DNA of 64,000 bases from Dromiciops gliroides (taxonomy: Eukaryota; Chordata; Mammalia; Microbiotheria; Microbiotheriidae): the NCBI RefSeq assembly GCF_019393635.1, contig NC_057863.1, forward strand, positions 641,859,306 to 641,923,305, in the 5' to 3' direction. Numbering within the stretch: position 1 is the stretch's first letter; each line of letters begins with the position of its first letter. Both the position numbers and the translations under genes were made by a program. Below, piece by piece: positions 1 through 12,270 of the stretch. Below the pieces are notes generated by a model. The model saw nothing but the letters and a program-made list of their open reading frames with translations, ran no database searches and had not been told where the DNA came from.

Positions 1-1366
1 CGAGGCCTCCTCCACGCGGCCTATCTGGAGGTCGGGGTACACCTGGGGGTGGGGGAACGGGATGGGGACTCCATGGAGGAGGAAGCTCACGGTTCTCCTC
101 ACTCCCACCCAAATCCCCTCCCAAGGGCTTTTCCTGAATCCTAAAACCTCTGCTCGGTCCCAAAGTCCCGCATAGGATCCACCCCCAAAGGTCCCCTCCC
201 ACAGAGGCCCAGGCCATTCTAAGCCCCTCCCCTTCAGACCCCCCCCCGGCCCGGCCCGGCCCCCTCAGGCCCCGCCCACCTGTCTGCAATAGGCCAGCAC
301 GTGCTGCGGGTCTCGGAGGCAGCGGCGTGAGTGCTGAAGGTCAGGTTCCCAGCGGCCTGTGCGCAAGTCTCTGTGTAGGGTCAGGCGCCCGCAGAACCCA
401 GCCACCTGGGGGACCCCCGCCATCTGAAAAGGGCAGGAACCGTGAGAGCTAAGCACGAGCGTCGGGGCTGCAGGATCCAGGCCACAGCCCCGCCCCCCTC
501 AGGAACCCAGGAGTCCCGAGCCCGACATCAGGGATATCAGGCATCCAGACCCCCAGACCCCGCCACTCTCGGGGACCCAGGCATCCGGACCCCATCGCTA
601 GTCCCCTCTCAGAGATCCAGGCCCCAGCCCCTGCTGCGGTACAGATGGCGTTGCCAAGGCAACTGCTCCGGAGGGGATGGGGGGGTCGCCATGGAGACTG
701 GGTCCCAGGTGAATCGCCTGGCATCACCGACTGGTTACCGCGGAGACCGACCCTCCTTCCCGCTGCCGCACCCCCATCCTCTCTGGTCCGTGGGGGTGGG
801 GTGGGAGTGGGCGGCATAGGCAGGGGTCTTGTCCACTCCACCCCGTGACCCTGATGTTTGGGTCCCGTAGGCCACGATGCAAAGACCCAAGAGTCTAGGC
901 CTCCAGTCCCTACCCCACAAGGGCCTAAACGTCCTGATCCTACAACCCTTACCCCCCTCAGGCACTCATGCGTTTTTATCCTCACCAATCCTCTCCTCTC
1001 AAAGACCAGGGTCCCGCTGTCTCGGGACCGCAGGTGTCAGGGTCCCAGCCCGCCCATCTCTTCCTAGACCCAGGCGTCCAGGCCCCCAACCCATTCAGAG
1101 CCCCACCCCCCCCCCATTTCAGCCGCAGGTCCTGGGGACTGCAGAGCGAGATTCGGGGTGGGGTGGGATGTAAAAGGCTGGGGGCTCTGCGCGTCTGGGT
1201 CCCCCACCTCACCCGCAGACGGGGGCGTGGGTCTCACCTCTCCGGGGCTAGGCGTCCCCCTGGATGAGCTCCCGAGTGCTGGCAGCAGCAGTAGCAGCAG
1301 CGGCAGCGGCAGCGGCGAACCGAGGCGGCGGCCGAGCCCATGGGCCGCGGGCTTCGCTGACCCCAT
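1..1366 (-). CDS. APLP1: APLP1, amyloid beta precursor-like protein 1 (5' part, coding exons 1-3)
   Basis: Neuronal type I membrane protein of the APP family; the window holds only the signal peptide and the start of the E1 growth-factor-like domain. Exon 1 (1238-1366) codes MGSAKPAAHGLGRRLG followed by a leucine-rich signal core. Exon 2 (280-423) reads QVAGFCGRLTLHRDLRTGRW and ends in YCRQ. Exon 3 (1-42, cut by the window edge) reads VYPDLQIGRVEEAS. All three match human APLP1 from memory, including the CGRLTLHRDLRTGRWEPD block. Exons 1 and 2 have 43 and 48 codons in phase 0, with GT/AG borders. The ATG at 1366 is chosen because it opens the signal peptide and agrees with the human start. 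The 0.8 kb intron 1 (424-1237) holds degenerate cccaggMRtcc repeats. The gene is tandem with KIRREL2 and transcribed away from it, as in human. Confidence 0.96.
1015..1220 (+). repeat. left arm of an imperfect inverted repeat around APLP1 exon 1
   Basis: This stretch reappears as reverse complement at about 1990-2205. Shared words in the same order include gtcagggtccc, ggcgtccagg, caacccattc, the poly-C run, ttcagccgcagg, ggggactgcagagc and tctgggtccccc. By eye identity is about 80-85 percent with small indels. The two arms flank APLP1 exon 1 and its promoter. Confidence 0.75.
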
Positions 1367-1690
1367 GTCCGGGCCGGGGCCGGGCCCGAGCCCCGTCTCT
1401 GTCTCCCCTGCCTGGCCCTGCAGCGAGCCCTGGCCCGCGATCTCTTTCCTTCTGGCTCGGCTGAGCTCGCCCTACCCTTCCCCCAGTCCTTGGTTGGTCG
1501 CCTCCTTTCAGTCCGCCAGCCCCCTCCCCCGGGTTTCCCCGCCCTGGGCCCGCCGGTGACAGGAGCTCCCAGCACCGCGCCGCCTCCTCCTGCTGCCGCC
1601 CCCCCAGCCCCGGCTGCGCCGGCGCCGCCAGCCCCGCCCCGGCCCCGCCTCCCCGGCCGGGACAATAGCGCGGGTGAGAGTGCTTGCCCT
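1367..1690 (-). promoter_or_regulatory. APLP1: GC-rich APLP1 promoter / 5' UTR region
   Basis: Immediately upstream of the APLP1 start on the minus strand is a CpG- and C/G-rich block. It contains GC boxes of the ccccgcccc type (about 1633-1643) and no TATA box that I can see. CpGs thin out beyond 1690. Promoter assignment is inferred from composition and position. Confidence 0.6.
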
Positions 1691-1989
1691 ACTCAACGCT
1701 CTGGGCCTGAAACCTCCTCCTAGATCTTTCGGAGACCCGCAGTGCCCAGGCGATCTAAGGCAATGATGTTCCCAGGCCCTCGACCTTCCGGGCTGACACT
1801 GCCCTCAGAGCCCCGGGTATCCTGCCTCCACATCACGGCATCTCCTCCACTTCCCCACCCCACCGTGGGCTGCCTCCGTAGCCGAAGGTGGAGAAATAAA
1901 GGAAGCTTCCTGTATTGGGACTATTTCAGCTAATTTCCCCCTGGCCCTGGAAGGTTCACAAGACCCGGGCCGAAGGGATATATATGTCC

Positions 1990-2205
1990 GTGGACAAAGT
2001 CTGGCCGAGGGAAGGCGGGGGACCCAGATGGCTAGAGCTCCTTCCCCGCCCCCACCCAACTCTTGCTCTGCGGTCCCCAGAACCTGAGGCTGAAGTGGGG
2101 GGGGGGGTGGAGCTCCGAATGGGTTGGGCAACCTGGACGCCGGGGTCTGGGAGGGGAAGGGGTCCCTGATACCTGTGGCCCAGAGCCATCAGAACCGGTC
2201 TTTGA
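1990..2205 (-). repeat. right arm of the APLP1 inverted repeat
   Basis: Reverse-complement partner of 1015-1220. It lies upstream of the APLP1 promoter, between APLP1 and the 3' end of KIRREL2. The poly-G run at 2098-2107 pairs with the poly-C run of the other arm. Confidence 0.75.
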
Positions 2206-2894
2206 TTTGAGCCCTCTGGGCTGGTTGCTTGATGGTAAAAGATTTCTCACACGTATCTTTTCCATTTTTAATTAAACATAAATATTCAAATCCCAACATC
2301 CATACCAGATTTCCAAATTCTTATCTAATTAATGTGCCCCCGAATTCCCTCCTTTCCCCTAAGTAAGTGGTGTGGCCACCTGAGTCCACCATCTTGGGGT
2401 TCCTGGTGTCAGAAGCCATCTTGGCACAGTTTCCAGGACACTGAGCATCTCCCAGGCAATGGAGGGCCATCTGTTCTGGTCCTCACACCATCTTGAATCT
2501 GCTTCCTGGGCAGGGGCCCGGTAATGACTTTCCCCCCATCTATTGGTTGAATCATCAATACATCTGTGTGCCCTTGATTCCATTCCTGCCACAACCCCAT
2601 ATACCTCCCCTTCCAGGGAGCCCATCCATCTGCCACTTTTGAGTTCTCTTGACTCAGGTGAACTGGTAGGGCATGTTTACACTGGGGCCTTTTTCCATTT
2701 GCTGGGCCAGCTGTCCATCAAAGTCTTGCTCCTCCTCCCCCCTTCCCCCCATTCCCAGAGTTGGGTTGCTATCTTGAGGGGGAAATCTTGGTTGTCCAAT
2801 GACTGGACCAGTTCTTCATCACACAAGAAAGGACTGGAGACTTTACGAGGCCTCCCATTGGCTGCAGTGGGCGACCAGTTAGTCTGAGGGCAGG
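2206..2894. other. KIRREL2 3' UTR / intergenic spacer
   Basis: No coding exon seen. It probably contains the KIRREL2 3' UTR (minus strand). A possible ATTAAA poly(A) signal on the minus strand lies at 2267-2272, about 620 bases beyond the stop, but nothing else supports it. Confidence 0.4.
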
Positions 2895-5800
2895 TCATAC
2901 ATGGGTCTGAAGGCGCTGTGGCCAGGAACAGGGAGGACTGTGTAGGAAAAGGGAGGGGGCCCAGAGCTTGGTCAGGGTCCCATTGGGTGTGGATTTGACA
3001 TAGCTGGTGAAAGCACGTGTGTATGGAGTGGTGAGGTAACCCTCCCGGGCCTGTAGAGACCACCAAGTTCTGGAGGGAAATAAGGCCAGGTGAGGGGTAA
3101 GGTCATAGAACGCAGAAGGGCTGGCAGGAAAGACAGGGGATGCTGGAGAGGAGAATAGGGCAGTTCCAGGGTCCTGGCTCATACTAACACCTCGAACTTT
3201 ATAGTAGCCATTAGTAGGATCCTGGGAAGAGAGAAAAAAGATAAAAATGAGACTGATGATAAGGGAAAACAGAGTGATGAAGGTTAAAGATGAGAAGCCC
3301 AGGGGAAAGCAGCAGAGATCAAGAAAATCGGTCAATAGACACACATAGATAGATTGGTACAGGGTATAATGGGGGGGGGCAGAAAGATGGGAGGGCACCT
3401 ATGGGCAAAGCCAAAGAGAAATACAAGAAGCACCAGAAACAGGTTTGAAGGAGACAGGGAGACATACCAGAGAGAGGCAGGGGGATTGGGTGGTGGCTGA
3501 CAGACAAGGAGAGACAGATGGAGAAACACAGGGTTGGAAGACAGAGGAGGCACAGCTAGAAGTCTCTGAACAATGTTGGAAAGGCTTATGGGTGGGGCTG
3601 GGAAATAGTGGTGGTGGTGATGGGGAGAATAGGCAAACATATAGATATCAGGAGTCCATGATGCCTCAGAGAAGGGAAAGACAAGAATTAGGATTGCACA
3701 ATGACCAGGACAAAGGAGATACAGGGACTGAATAAGGAGGTTAAGTGACCCCAGGTAAGGACTGAGGAAGGAGAAAGCAGGGAGGTGACCGAGGGGACCC
3801 AGAAAGAGATGGAGGGCAGAAGTCAAAAACAGATATAAAGACAGAGATGGGAGGGGGGCCCAGACCTTAGAAGCTCCAGGCCCCGCCCTCGCCCTGCTCC
3901 GCCCACCTTGGACTCAGGTCCCGCCTCCTTATCTACCGCGAGGTCGCTCTGCTGGGTGTGGGAAGTGCAGGTGGACTCGCTGCTGTGGACCTAAGGGGAG
4001 GGGGTCGTGACACTCAGTGTCCCGGGAGAGGCCCCCTCCCAGCCCTGTGAGTCGCCGACCCTTCCGACTAGGGCTTCGGCAGCCTTCAGCTCCTGGACCC
4101 CAACCTCGCGGGGCGCTTCGCGTGAAGGGACGTCCAAAGGGGCGTACCTGGTCTTCCCGGCTCCCCTCCCCCTCTTCCTCGGGGGCCCGAGGACTGGAAC
4201 CATCGCTGTCTGTGATTTGCACCAGTATGTCCCGCTTAGAGATCCTTGCTCTGGAGCCTGAGAGTGGGGAAGAAGGCGGAGCTAGAGGGCGGTACCCCCA
4301 GAGACGGAGAAAACTGAACAACGAGGAACAGCAAGGGCTTGGGGGGCGGTGGGCTGAGGCAAAGGCCCAGCTGGGGAGGGGCGGGGGACCAGGAAGTGGG
4401 GCGGACCCCGAAGGGCAGCTGCGACCACACTGACCTCGGCCTCGGCGCCAGCAGCAGTGGGCGCCCCCCGCGATGAGCAGTAGTAACAAAGCGGTAGCCG
4501 CTGCAGCCACTCCGGCCACGATGCGCACCAGGGGCAGTGGGTCTGGGAGGGGACACAGGGGTCAGAATGGGTTAAAGAAAGGTTTGGGGAGCCCGGGGGG
4601 AGGAACCAAGCAATCCTGAATGTAGGGAAGTTGGGGCAGTTTTAGGAGCCGAGGTGGGGGGGTCCCTGAGGAATGTGGAGGGTTCTGGGACCCTGCTCCG
4701 GCTCTAGGTTTGGAGATCTGCAAGGATTTGGGTGGTCGGTTGGGGGGGGGGCGGTCCTGCGAGTCGCCGGGAACTCTGGGAGTCCAGGGACCCTTAGGGC
4801 TCACCACTGCGGATCAGCCCAGCCCGGGCTCCTGCCTCTCCTAGCCGGTTGCGAGCGCTGCAGTTGAAGTCTCTGGCGAAGTCCGCTTCCCGAGTCCCCG
4901 AGATGTGCAGCACCGAAACCAATCCTCGTCGCCCACTGCCGGCGGCCCCTGGGGCGGGGAACGTCTCTACTAGGAAGCGGCCTCGAGAACCCGAGGCGAG
5001 TGCGCCCTCGCCCCAGGACCAGACCTGGGCAGGGGAAAGAACGGGAAAGGCTCGGCGACAGGCTCGGAGGCTGGGGTTGGGGGGTGGGAGGAGGCGTGGA
5101 GGCGCGGGCCGAAGTTCTTCGGGAAAGAGTGCCATGGGATGGATTAAGAACCCTTACCACTGCATCGGGTGCTGGGGAGCCGAGCACTAGACACTCCAGC
5201 CGGGCCGGAGCTCCCAGAGCAGCCGGGGGCGAGTGCAAGGCAGTCACTGCTGGGGGCCCTGGGAGGATTCAAAGTCCAATCAGAGATGACCCCGTTCCTC
5301 ACCGTCACCTAGCCCCTCCCTTTCGTCCTGTCCCCCCAAAACCTCTGCTCACCATGCACAGTCAGTGTCGCCTCCCCCAGGCCGCCCCCCATTCCTGAGG
5401 GTCCTGGCTCTGCGCGACACTCGTAATGCCCTGCGTCCCCTGGCCCCACGGACGCCAGACGCAACGTGGGCCCCGAGCTCAGGATCTGGAGACGCATGGG
5501 GCAAAGTCATTAGGGGAGATTGGGAAGGAGGAAATGAGCTAAACCCAGAGCCCCCGTCCCGGCGCTCTACCCCTTACCTTCGTCCCCCCACGGCGGGTCC
5601 AGGTCACTCGTGGGGGCGGGTTTCCCTTCCAGGTGCAGGTAAAAGAGGCGTCTTCCCCCACATCCACTTCCACTGGCTCAGGTGGAGAGAGGAGGAGAGG
5701 ACCGACTGGAGGTTAAAGGGAGCTTGTCAATGAGACTCAGGCTCCAGGATTATTGTCTCTTGACTCAGAGACTCAGGAGTCCCGACCTGCCCCTCCCAGG

Positions 5801-8188
5801 CATGGGGAGTACCCTCATCCTACTCCTTTAGATACCAAAGCATCAGAAGTCCCTCACAGCACTCTCACCGGAGGATCCAAGGCCCTGACACTTCCTATGA
5901 CACTTCCCACCCAGGAAGGGTGGCCAACAGATTCTTCACCCACTGCAGGGAGCCCGGACACCAGGATCAGCCCCAGCCCCTGCCTCTGGAAGCAGAGGTC
6001 TGCCCACTCTACTCACACTGCACATCCAATGCTGTGCTTCGATTGGTGCTGCCCACGGCATTGGTCACCTCACAGGACACAGGCTCAGTCAGGAAGGAAG
6101 CATCTGCTTTTGCCTCTAACAGGGGGCCCCGAGCTCCAGGAAGCACAGACCCTCCTTTGGCCCACCTGGAGGGCAGGAAGGATCATTACTCAAACATGGC
6201 TGGAACTATGGGGTCCTGGGAGAGTACCGTCATTTGGGGACTGGGGGTGTTTGCAAGGGCTCACCTGTAGCCAGTAACTGGGGGATGGGCAGTTGCTTGG
6301 CACAGAAATGTGACCTTTCCACCCTCAGGCACTGTCTGTGGCTCTGCAGACAGAGTCACCACAGGGGGATCTAGGAGATGCGGGAGATTAAAGTCAGAAT
6401 AAAGAAGGACTTGCCCAGCATCTTTTTCCCCAACCAATTCCTGTCCAAGATCCCCTCAAGCCCCCTACAGAACCCAGAAGTCCAGTTCTCACTTACACTG
6501 AAGACTGAGGGTGACCTCAGTGTCTTTGCCCCTTGGCAGGGCTGGACTTCGGGCCTGGCAGATGAAGGAGGCACCATCATCCCGGGCAGAGGGGGTGATT
6601 GAGAGGGAGCTCTCAGCTGCTCCCAGGATCCCATTGGCCAGCAGGGTCTGGGTGGGGGGAGGGAAGAAAGGAATGGGCTTAAGGCTGGTTGGCCTCTCTG
6701 ACCCTCAGTGAGGGAACAGCCCAGCTTTTTTCTGGTTCCTCCCCCCCAGTCCTATTATTTCCACATTTTTGTAAGAGTCTGCAAAGATAAATGTTTTCCA
6801 TTCCCTGTCCTCCCCATGCTGTGAAGTAGGAGACAGCCCCAGATTATAACCTGACCTGGCTGTAAGTGGCTCCCTCTAGACGTATACCATCACGAAACCA
6901 GAGCAGCTCAGGGATGGGGCGAGCTCCACCTCGGGTGCGGCACGTCAAGTTCCCAGCAACCCCAGCAACCAGAGCCACAGTTGGAGCCCCTAGCACCTCA
7001 GGTGCTTCTGGGGGGACTGAGGAGAATAGAAGACCGGTGACTCTCCAGACCTCCCTTAAGCAGAGAGCCCATGGCCTAGCAAGACCAGCAGAGGCAGATA
7101 CGTGAGACCTGAAGTGACACCTGGGAGGGATGGGTCTGGACATGGGAGTGGGGGCAAACGCCCGAGTCCCAGCTAGAAAAGGGATCTGCAGTCGCTCACC
7201 AAGTACTCGGAGCCGAGCAGGCCGGGAGCGGAGGGCAGCCTGGGTGGCCTGACACTCATAGGATGCTTCATCCCCGAGTTCAGCTGCTCCAATGTGCAGA
7301 TCGTGGTGGCCACTGGCCCTGTCTCCTGCAATCCAGTAACGGGACCACCCTGGAGGAGGCACATAACAAAAGGGGGAAGGGTCATATTTCGAAATCCAAG
7401 CCTAAAGGTATCAATCCAGACTTCTAATCTCCCTTACAGAGCTGTTCCGACCCTGAATCATGCCAAAGGGTTCTTCTCACCAGGCAGATCTCGTTCACCC
7501 CCTAGGGCTAATCCATCCTTTGTCCATTGAACCAAACCGTGGTAGCCGCTCAGAGCACAGGGGAGCGTCGCCTCCTCCCCCAGGACAACCTCTAGGTCCT
7601 CTGGTTGCTGGATGAAGTGGGGAGCACGGCCTGGCGTGAGGGGAAAGATGAGTCAGGGCTTCTCAGGGAGATGCAGTGTGCCAAAACTTCATCAGCGGGC
7701 ACAGGCTTGGGGATGCCCAGACCTCTCCCGCGCTAAGATAGGGGCGGGAACAGAATTGGATCTCAAGGGTCTAGGATCCTCCCCCAGCCTCTTCCTTTGT
7801 CCTCAACCTCCACGATCTTCTGTGAAAGGTAACAGAATTCCAGTCCACCAGTCCCTTCCCCAGGAACCCAGGCATCCAGACCTGTCACCTTCCTTTTATC
7901 CTAGAATGCTGCTGCTGATTGTCCTGGCAGCCTGAGGCGACAAGGAGACTTGTTTTTGTCCTTCCCTCCCCGAGCCTCGGAGCTGGTACTCCTGGCTCTG
8001 ACCCCTCCCCCTCCCGGAGCAAAAAGAACATATAGGGAAACTGAGGTACAGGGGCACTGTCCCTACTGTCTCTACTCGCTTCCTCCCACTTAACCTTTGC
8101 CCATATCCTACCCCATCCGATCCTATCCCGTACCTGCTGCACTGGAGCCTTGGAGGAGGAAGAATAGAAGCAAGTGTAATGAAAGCAT
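2895..8188 (-). CDS. KIRREL2: KIRREL2 (Neph3/filtrin), immunoglobulin-superfamily adhesion protein
   Basis: Single-pass membrane adhesion protein of the Neph family, known from podocyte slit diaphragm and pancreatic islet. Fifteen exons: 8134-8188, 7481-7630, 7200-7349, 6856-7016, 6497-6647, 6265-6370, 6017-6165, 5578-5705, 5353-5485, 5158-5258, 4805-5024, 4435-4542, 4148-4257, 3907-3990, 2895-3221. They close to 710 codons (human 708). Signal peptide [18 protein letters not shown] is in exon 1. Five Ig domains span exons 2-11, with [29 protein letters not shown] and FNCSARN around the cysteines. Exon 12 holds the membrane helix ([22 protein letters not shown]). The tail keeps [13 protein letters not shown] and [14 protein letters not shown] and ends RLQTHV, a class I PDZ ligand identical to human. 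All borders are GT/AG. Last stop is at 2895-2897. Confidence 0.97.
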
Positions 8189-10949
8189 CTTGCTGTTCTT
8201 GTGTCTTTCTCAAGTCCTCAAACTTTCTGGGCTAAAAGGAGGCCCCACCAAAATGCTTGTCTTGCGTCCACCCACAGCTCTGCTCACTCTGGCCCAGCAA
8301 AAAGAAACTGCCTGCTCTTGCTCCCTTCGCCCCCAAGACGGGCTCTGTGACCCCCTCAGGCTCAAGCTCCTGGAAGCGGGACTCTGGCTTCTCCTTCCAG
8401 TCTCTCCGATTGCCTGCTGCTCTGTAAGTCCCCGGGGGCTGGGCATGGCTACACACTTAGGCAGCCCTCCTCTGCCCCGCCCCCAACTGGACACACCCCT
8501 CCTCATTGAGAAAACCCTCCTCAGCACTAGTAGAGACTGGGGGGAGTTTATGAAGGGAAGTGTGTAGTGGGGGGAGCCACCTGTCGTGAGGGGAGAGGGA
8601 AGGGGAGCAGTGAGCGAGGAGACAGGTGTGTGGATCTTAACCTAGGAGTGGGGTTTAGGGGACCAAACTCCAGACTCTCTGGTCGGGGCGTGGCTGCACT
8701 TCTGGGCTTCAGGGAAGGAGTTCGTTCAGTTCTTAGTTCGTGGAACAAGCTCGCTCAGACAGGGCCCTAGGGGTAGGAAGCTGAGTCTCCAGGGCTCCCC
8801 AAGTGGAAAAGAAGATATAAACGGTCCAGGCCTCAGGGGTCCCAGCTGAGCTGGAGGCCTACGGGATGCAGGGCTATTTTTAGCTTGAGAGCAAGGTCAG
8901 ATCAGGGTCAGTGCTTTCCGGGGAAACTGAGACTCCGCTATGGGAGAGCCCCCCCCCCATCCTCCTTCCGAGTTCCCAGTCTCATTATGGATACTATAGG
9001 ACAAAGTTCTTAATACTGAACGCTGTCAGCCCTTCCTCTGCCTTTTTAAAAATCAGAAACCAGGAATCCTGTCCCCCAGATCTCTTTGGGGGTCCAGACA
9101 TCCCTTCCATAGTCATCCACAGGACTAGACATTCTGTCTGCTATCTCTTGTTGCCACCCCCACCCCTCCACTGCAAGACCCCAGGCATTCAAGTCCCCAC
9201 ACTTCCCTCTGCCTCCTCACAGCCTCTGTGGTCACCCGGGAGACACAAGAAAAGTAGGCGGGGCCAGGGACTAGGAGGCTGGGAACGGAGCAGCTTGTCC
9301 TGACGCTTCAATGAGGGTCCCAGCCGTGCGTTCCCACGAGGGCCAAAGGGGTCTAGGGGCAGCTGGGACAGGCAGGTGGGAGGGAAGGGAGCATATCCCT
9401 GAGAAATATCCTCTTCCCACAACTAGAGAACAGAAAAGCAGACACCTGGGTCCCTAGGGAGAGGGAAGAGAGGGGTGGGATGGATGCTAGACTCTGGGGC
9501 AGAGGTAGGGGGTGAGGTTGGGGAGGTGAACACCTGGGTGTCCTTCCGAGGAGAGGGTGGGGAGAGGCCTTTCCAGCCTGGGTCTCTGAAGAGAGGCTAG
9601 ATGCCTGAGAATTCAAATAGGGGGAGGGAGAAGGGGGAAAGAGGGGCAGATGCCTCAGGCTCAACTCTGAGAGGATGCCATGTCCTGCAGGGTCAGAAAT
9701 CCGGCCTTAAATCACCCAACTTCATTGGATTTAGCCACCAATCCAGATGCCTGCCTCAGTGCTACTCCCCCCCCCATCATGCTGCCTGAGGATTTGGGGA
9801 TCAGCAGACACTAGACATCTGGCTGAATGCCTGGGTTCCAGAGCCATCAGGGGCAGGGGAAAGGAGGGCAGTGCAGAGCCTGGAGTGAGGAAACTTGTGA
9901 ACAATTTTCCCAAGGTGCTTTTGCTCCCTGCCCCACCATGATGGAAAGAGGAGACGGAGATGGAAAGAGGGAGCGTCTGGGATGAGGCCCTAGGGAGCCA
10001 AGTCAGGAAATAAGCCGTTGCTGGGCAAAGGGAAGGAAAATAAAAGTGAAGGGTGATGGTGAGATCTGATGCTAATTAAAGCTGATGAGATTCTTAGCTC
10101 AAGGCAAGTGTCCCAGACCTTTTCTCTGCTTCTAAGACCCTTGGTAATTAGGGCACCACAGACCCTACCCATGGTCCCCATTCCAGATACAGATGACACC
10201 CAGCCTTCCAGTCTGCTCCAAGCCCCTGACTTCTGTATGCACCCTCTACCACCCAGGGGCCCTAGGGGTGTGGCCCTCCAGTCTCCATCCTTTCACTCTT
10301 GGGTTCTTGCCCATTAATAGCTAACATACTAGCCCCGAAGATCCCCCTAGATTATCCAGAGCTGGCTTCCCTGGGGGAGTGAGGCTTGGAGTGACTATAA
10401 GACAAAAGCAAAGGAAAAGGAATGAGGATAGTAGGAGAGGTCTGGAGAGAGAGGACATAAGGAAATAAAACTTCTCAAAAGAACCAGAAAAAATTGAGAA
10501 GAGAGATAGGCTGGGGCAAGGAAGAAGAGAAACCGAAACCTAAAGGAATAGGTGAACAGAGGGGAAATGACATGGGAGAGTTTAGAGAGCTGGAAACTGG
10601 GGCTCCTTCTAAAAACAGTCTTTCCTCAACAGGGGGTGCTAAAAAGCTGGGTAGGAAGTATTCAAGGATATGGGGGAAGGAAATAGCCAGAAGGGAGTCT
10701 GGAATCTGAGATGGGGGTAAATGGAATGATGTGATTGTGTGAGTAAATCTCTGGGAGCTAAAATGAGAGCAGAAGAGGCTTATCCCTTACAAGGGACATC
10801 AGCATATGGTCCAGGAATTATAGGATGGGGTAAGGGGAGAAACAGAGTGACTGACAAGAAACAACAGTTATTCATTAGTTAACATTTATTAAGCTCAGAA
10901 ACCCTAAAATAACTCCCCAATGCCCAGGAAGGGACCGGGAGATCACCCA
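8189..10949. other. KIRREL2 upstream region; no gene found where NPHS1 is expected
   Basis: In human the NPHS1 start lies head to head with KIRREL2 here. I see a GC box (ccccgccccc near 8473-8485) and degenerate cccaggMRtcc-type repeats near 9060-9200 and 9530-9600. Otherwise it is single-copy-looking sequence with no nephrin signal peptide or Ig exon. No product is proposed. Confidence 0.55.
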
Positions 10950-11645
10950 GTTTTAACCCGAGCCTATCATAGGCCTAGAGATCGCATAATAACACTTTGT
11001 GATGCCAGCTGAGGTCAGGGAACATAAACTAACATACCTGTGAGCCCTGAGGAAGCCTATCCTGAGTGCTGTAGGAGCCACATACCCCTACTACCACTTC
11101 CATCACCTACCTAGAGCTAAGGAATACAAAAGATAAGACCCCTGAGTCCCACTGGGGCCAGAAAGATTCCATAAAACCCCAGCTTGTGGTCCTACCTATG
11201 ACATTAACAACCATGAGAGACTGAAAGGATCCTGCAGATACCATAATAACAAACACATATAGCAGGGGGTGCGCGATGTCATCCAAGCAGCCCTGGGTGC
11301 TCAATGGCAACTCAGAAATTCCACAATAAGCCATGCACGAACCCCCTGGAAACCTCACAGGAAACACAAGAGGAAGCCCCATCTGGTCCCAGAGATCCCA
11401 CCATAATGCTGCTGTAAGTCCAGCAGGCACCCAGAAATGCCACAATAACTTCTGTCAGCCCACTAAGATCTCGAAATAACAAACACCCTGTAATCATGGT
11501 ATCCATTATGAGGACAGCAGAGTCCTAAATCTTCCAGAGTAATATATTTGTAAGCCCCCTGGGAAATCAAGAATCCCATAGTAATGTCCCTGGGAGACCC
11601 CAACTGGACCTGAGACCCCAGGATAACTCTCCCAAATGAATCCAT
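10950..11645 (+). repeat. degenerate minisatellite, about 40 bp unit (first block)
   Basis: Diverged tandem units share the core gaaatnccacaataac followed by a ctgtnagcccnctgg word. Copies are legible near 11075, 11240, 11320, 11400, 11440, 11480 and 11575. Open frames here are only readings of the repeat. A second block of the same type lies at 24540-25075. Confidence 0.6.
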
Positions 11646-11649
11646 AAAA

Positions 11650-11899
11650 AAGCATTTCTAAAGTCATTACTATGTGCCAGAAACAGTGCTGAGCATTAGA
11701 GATCAAATACAAGAAAGACAGTCTTTGCTTTCAAGAGTTTACAATACATAAAGAGGAAGTATAAAAGGGTGTGAGAAGGGGGCTAAATACTGAGGTGAGA
11801 GGGATACGATGACAAACCAAAAAATAATTCCTGCCTCCTGAGGAGGAGAGAATGAGTAAACAGAAAAGTACACATAGTACATGACAATGTGAGGAGGAA
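11650..11899 (+). repeat. old mammal-wide interspersed repeat fragment
   Basis: Text such as catttctaaagtcattacta, tgtgccagaaacagtgctga and caagagtttacaatacataa matches a dispersed repeat common in many mammals (words like ctatgtgccaggcactgtgc). Other copies are near 18245-18420, 35780-35895 and 56830-56960. I cannot name the family with confidence. Confidence 0.5.
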
Positions 11900-12270
11900 G
11901 GGGCAGCTAGGTGGCGAAGTGGATAGAGCACTGGCCCCAGAGTGAAGAGGACATGAGTTCAAATCTCACCTTAGACACTAGCTGTGTGACCCTGGGCAAG
12001 TCAATTAAGCCCAATTGCATTAAACATCCAGGGCCACCCCCAGTCATCGTGATATATACATATACACATACACACATGTACCCATACACATATATATACA
12101 CATACACATACATATACACGCATACATACATACGTCTTTCCACTGGACCCAGATGGCTCTGGAGGAGAGAGTGAGGTTGGTGACCTTGCACAGCCCTCCC
12201 TCACTTCACTGTAAGTCATGACATCCCGCTATGTCATGGTCCTCTTCAAGAATGAGGACAAATAACATTT
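11900..12270 (+). mobile_element. marsupial tRNA-derived SINE, long form, with internal TA/CA expansion
   Basis: Begins ggggcagctaggtggcgaag and continues with the Ctgtgtgaccctgggcaagtc body. It then has the extended 3' part (ccagggccacccccagtcat, ggacccagatggctctggag, gtcatggtcctcttcaagaa). A run of tatacatacacac repeats (about 12050-12137) is expanded inside it. Unlike the short copies it does not end after the tRNA-like head. Confidence 0.8.

Noticed and set aside
449-2265. Many open frames on both strands around APLP1 exon 1
   Set aside because: They are readings of GC-rich intron, promoter and inverted-repeat DNA; only the signal-peptide exon has support.
11107-11712. Apparent membrane-protein-like frames on the minus strand
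   Set aside because: They translate the degenerate minisatellite; no homology and no splice support.
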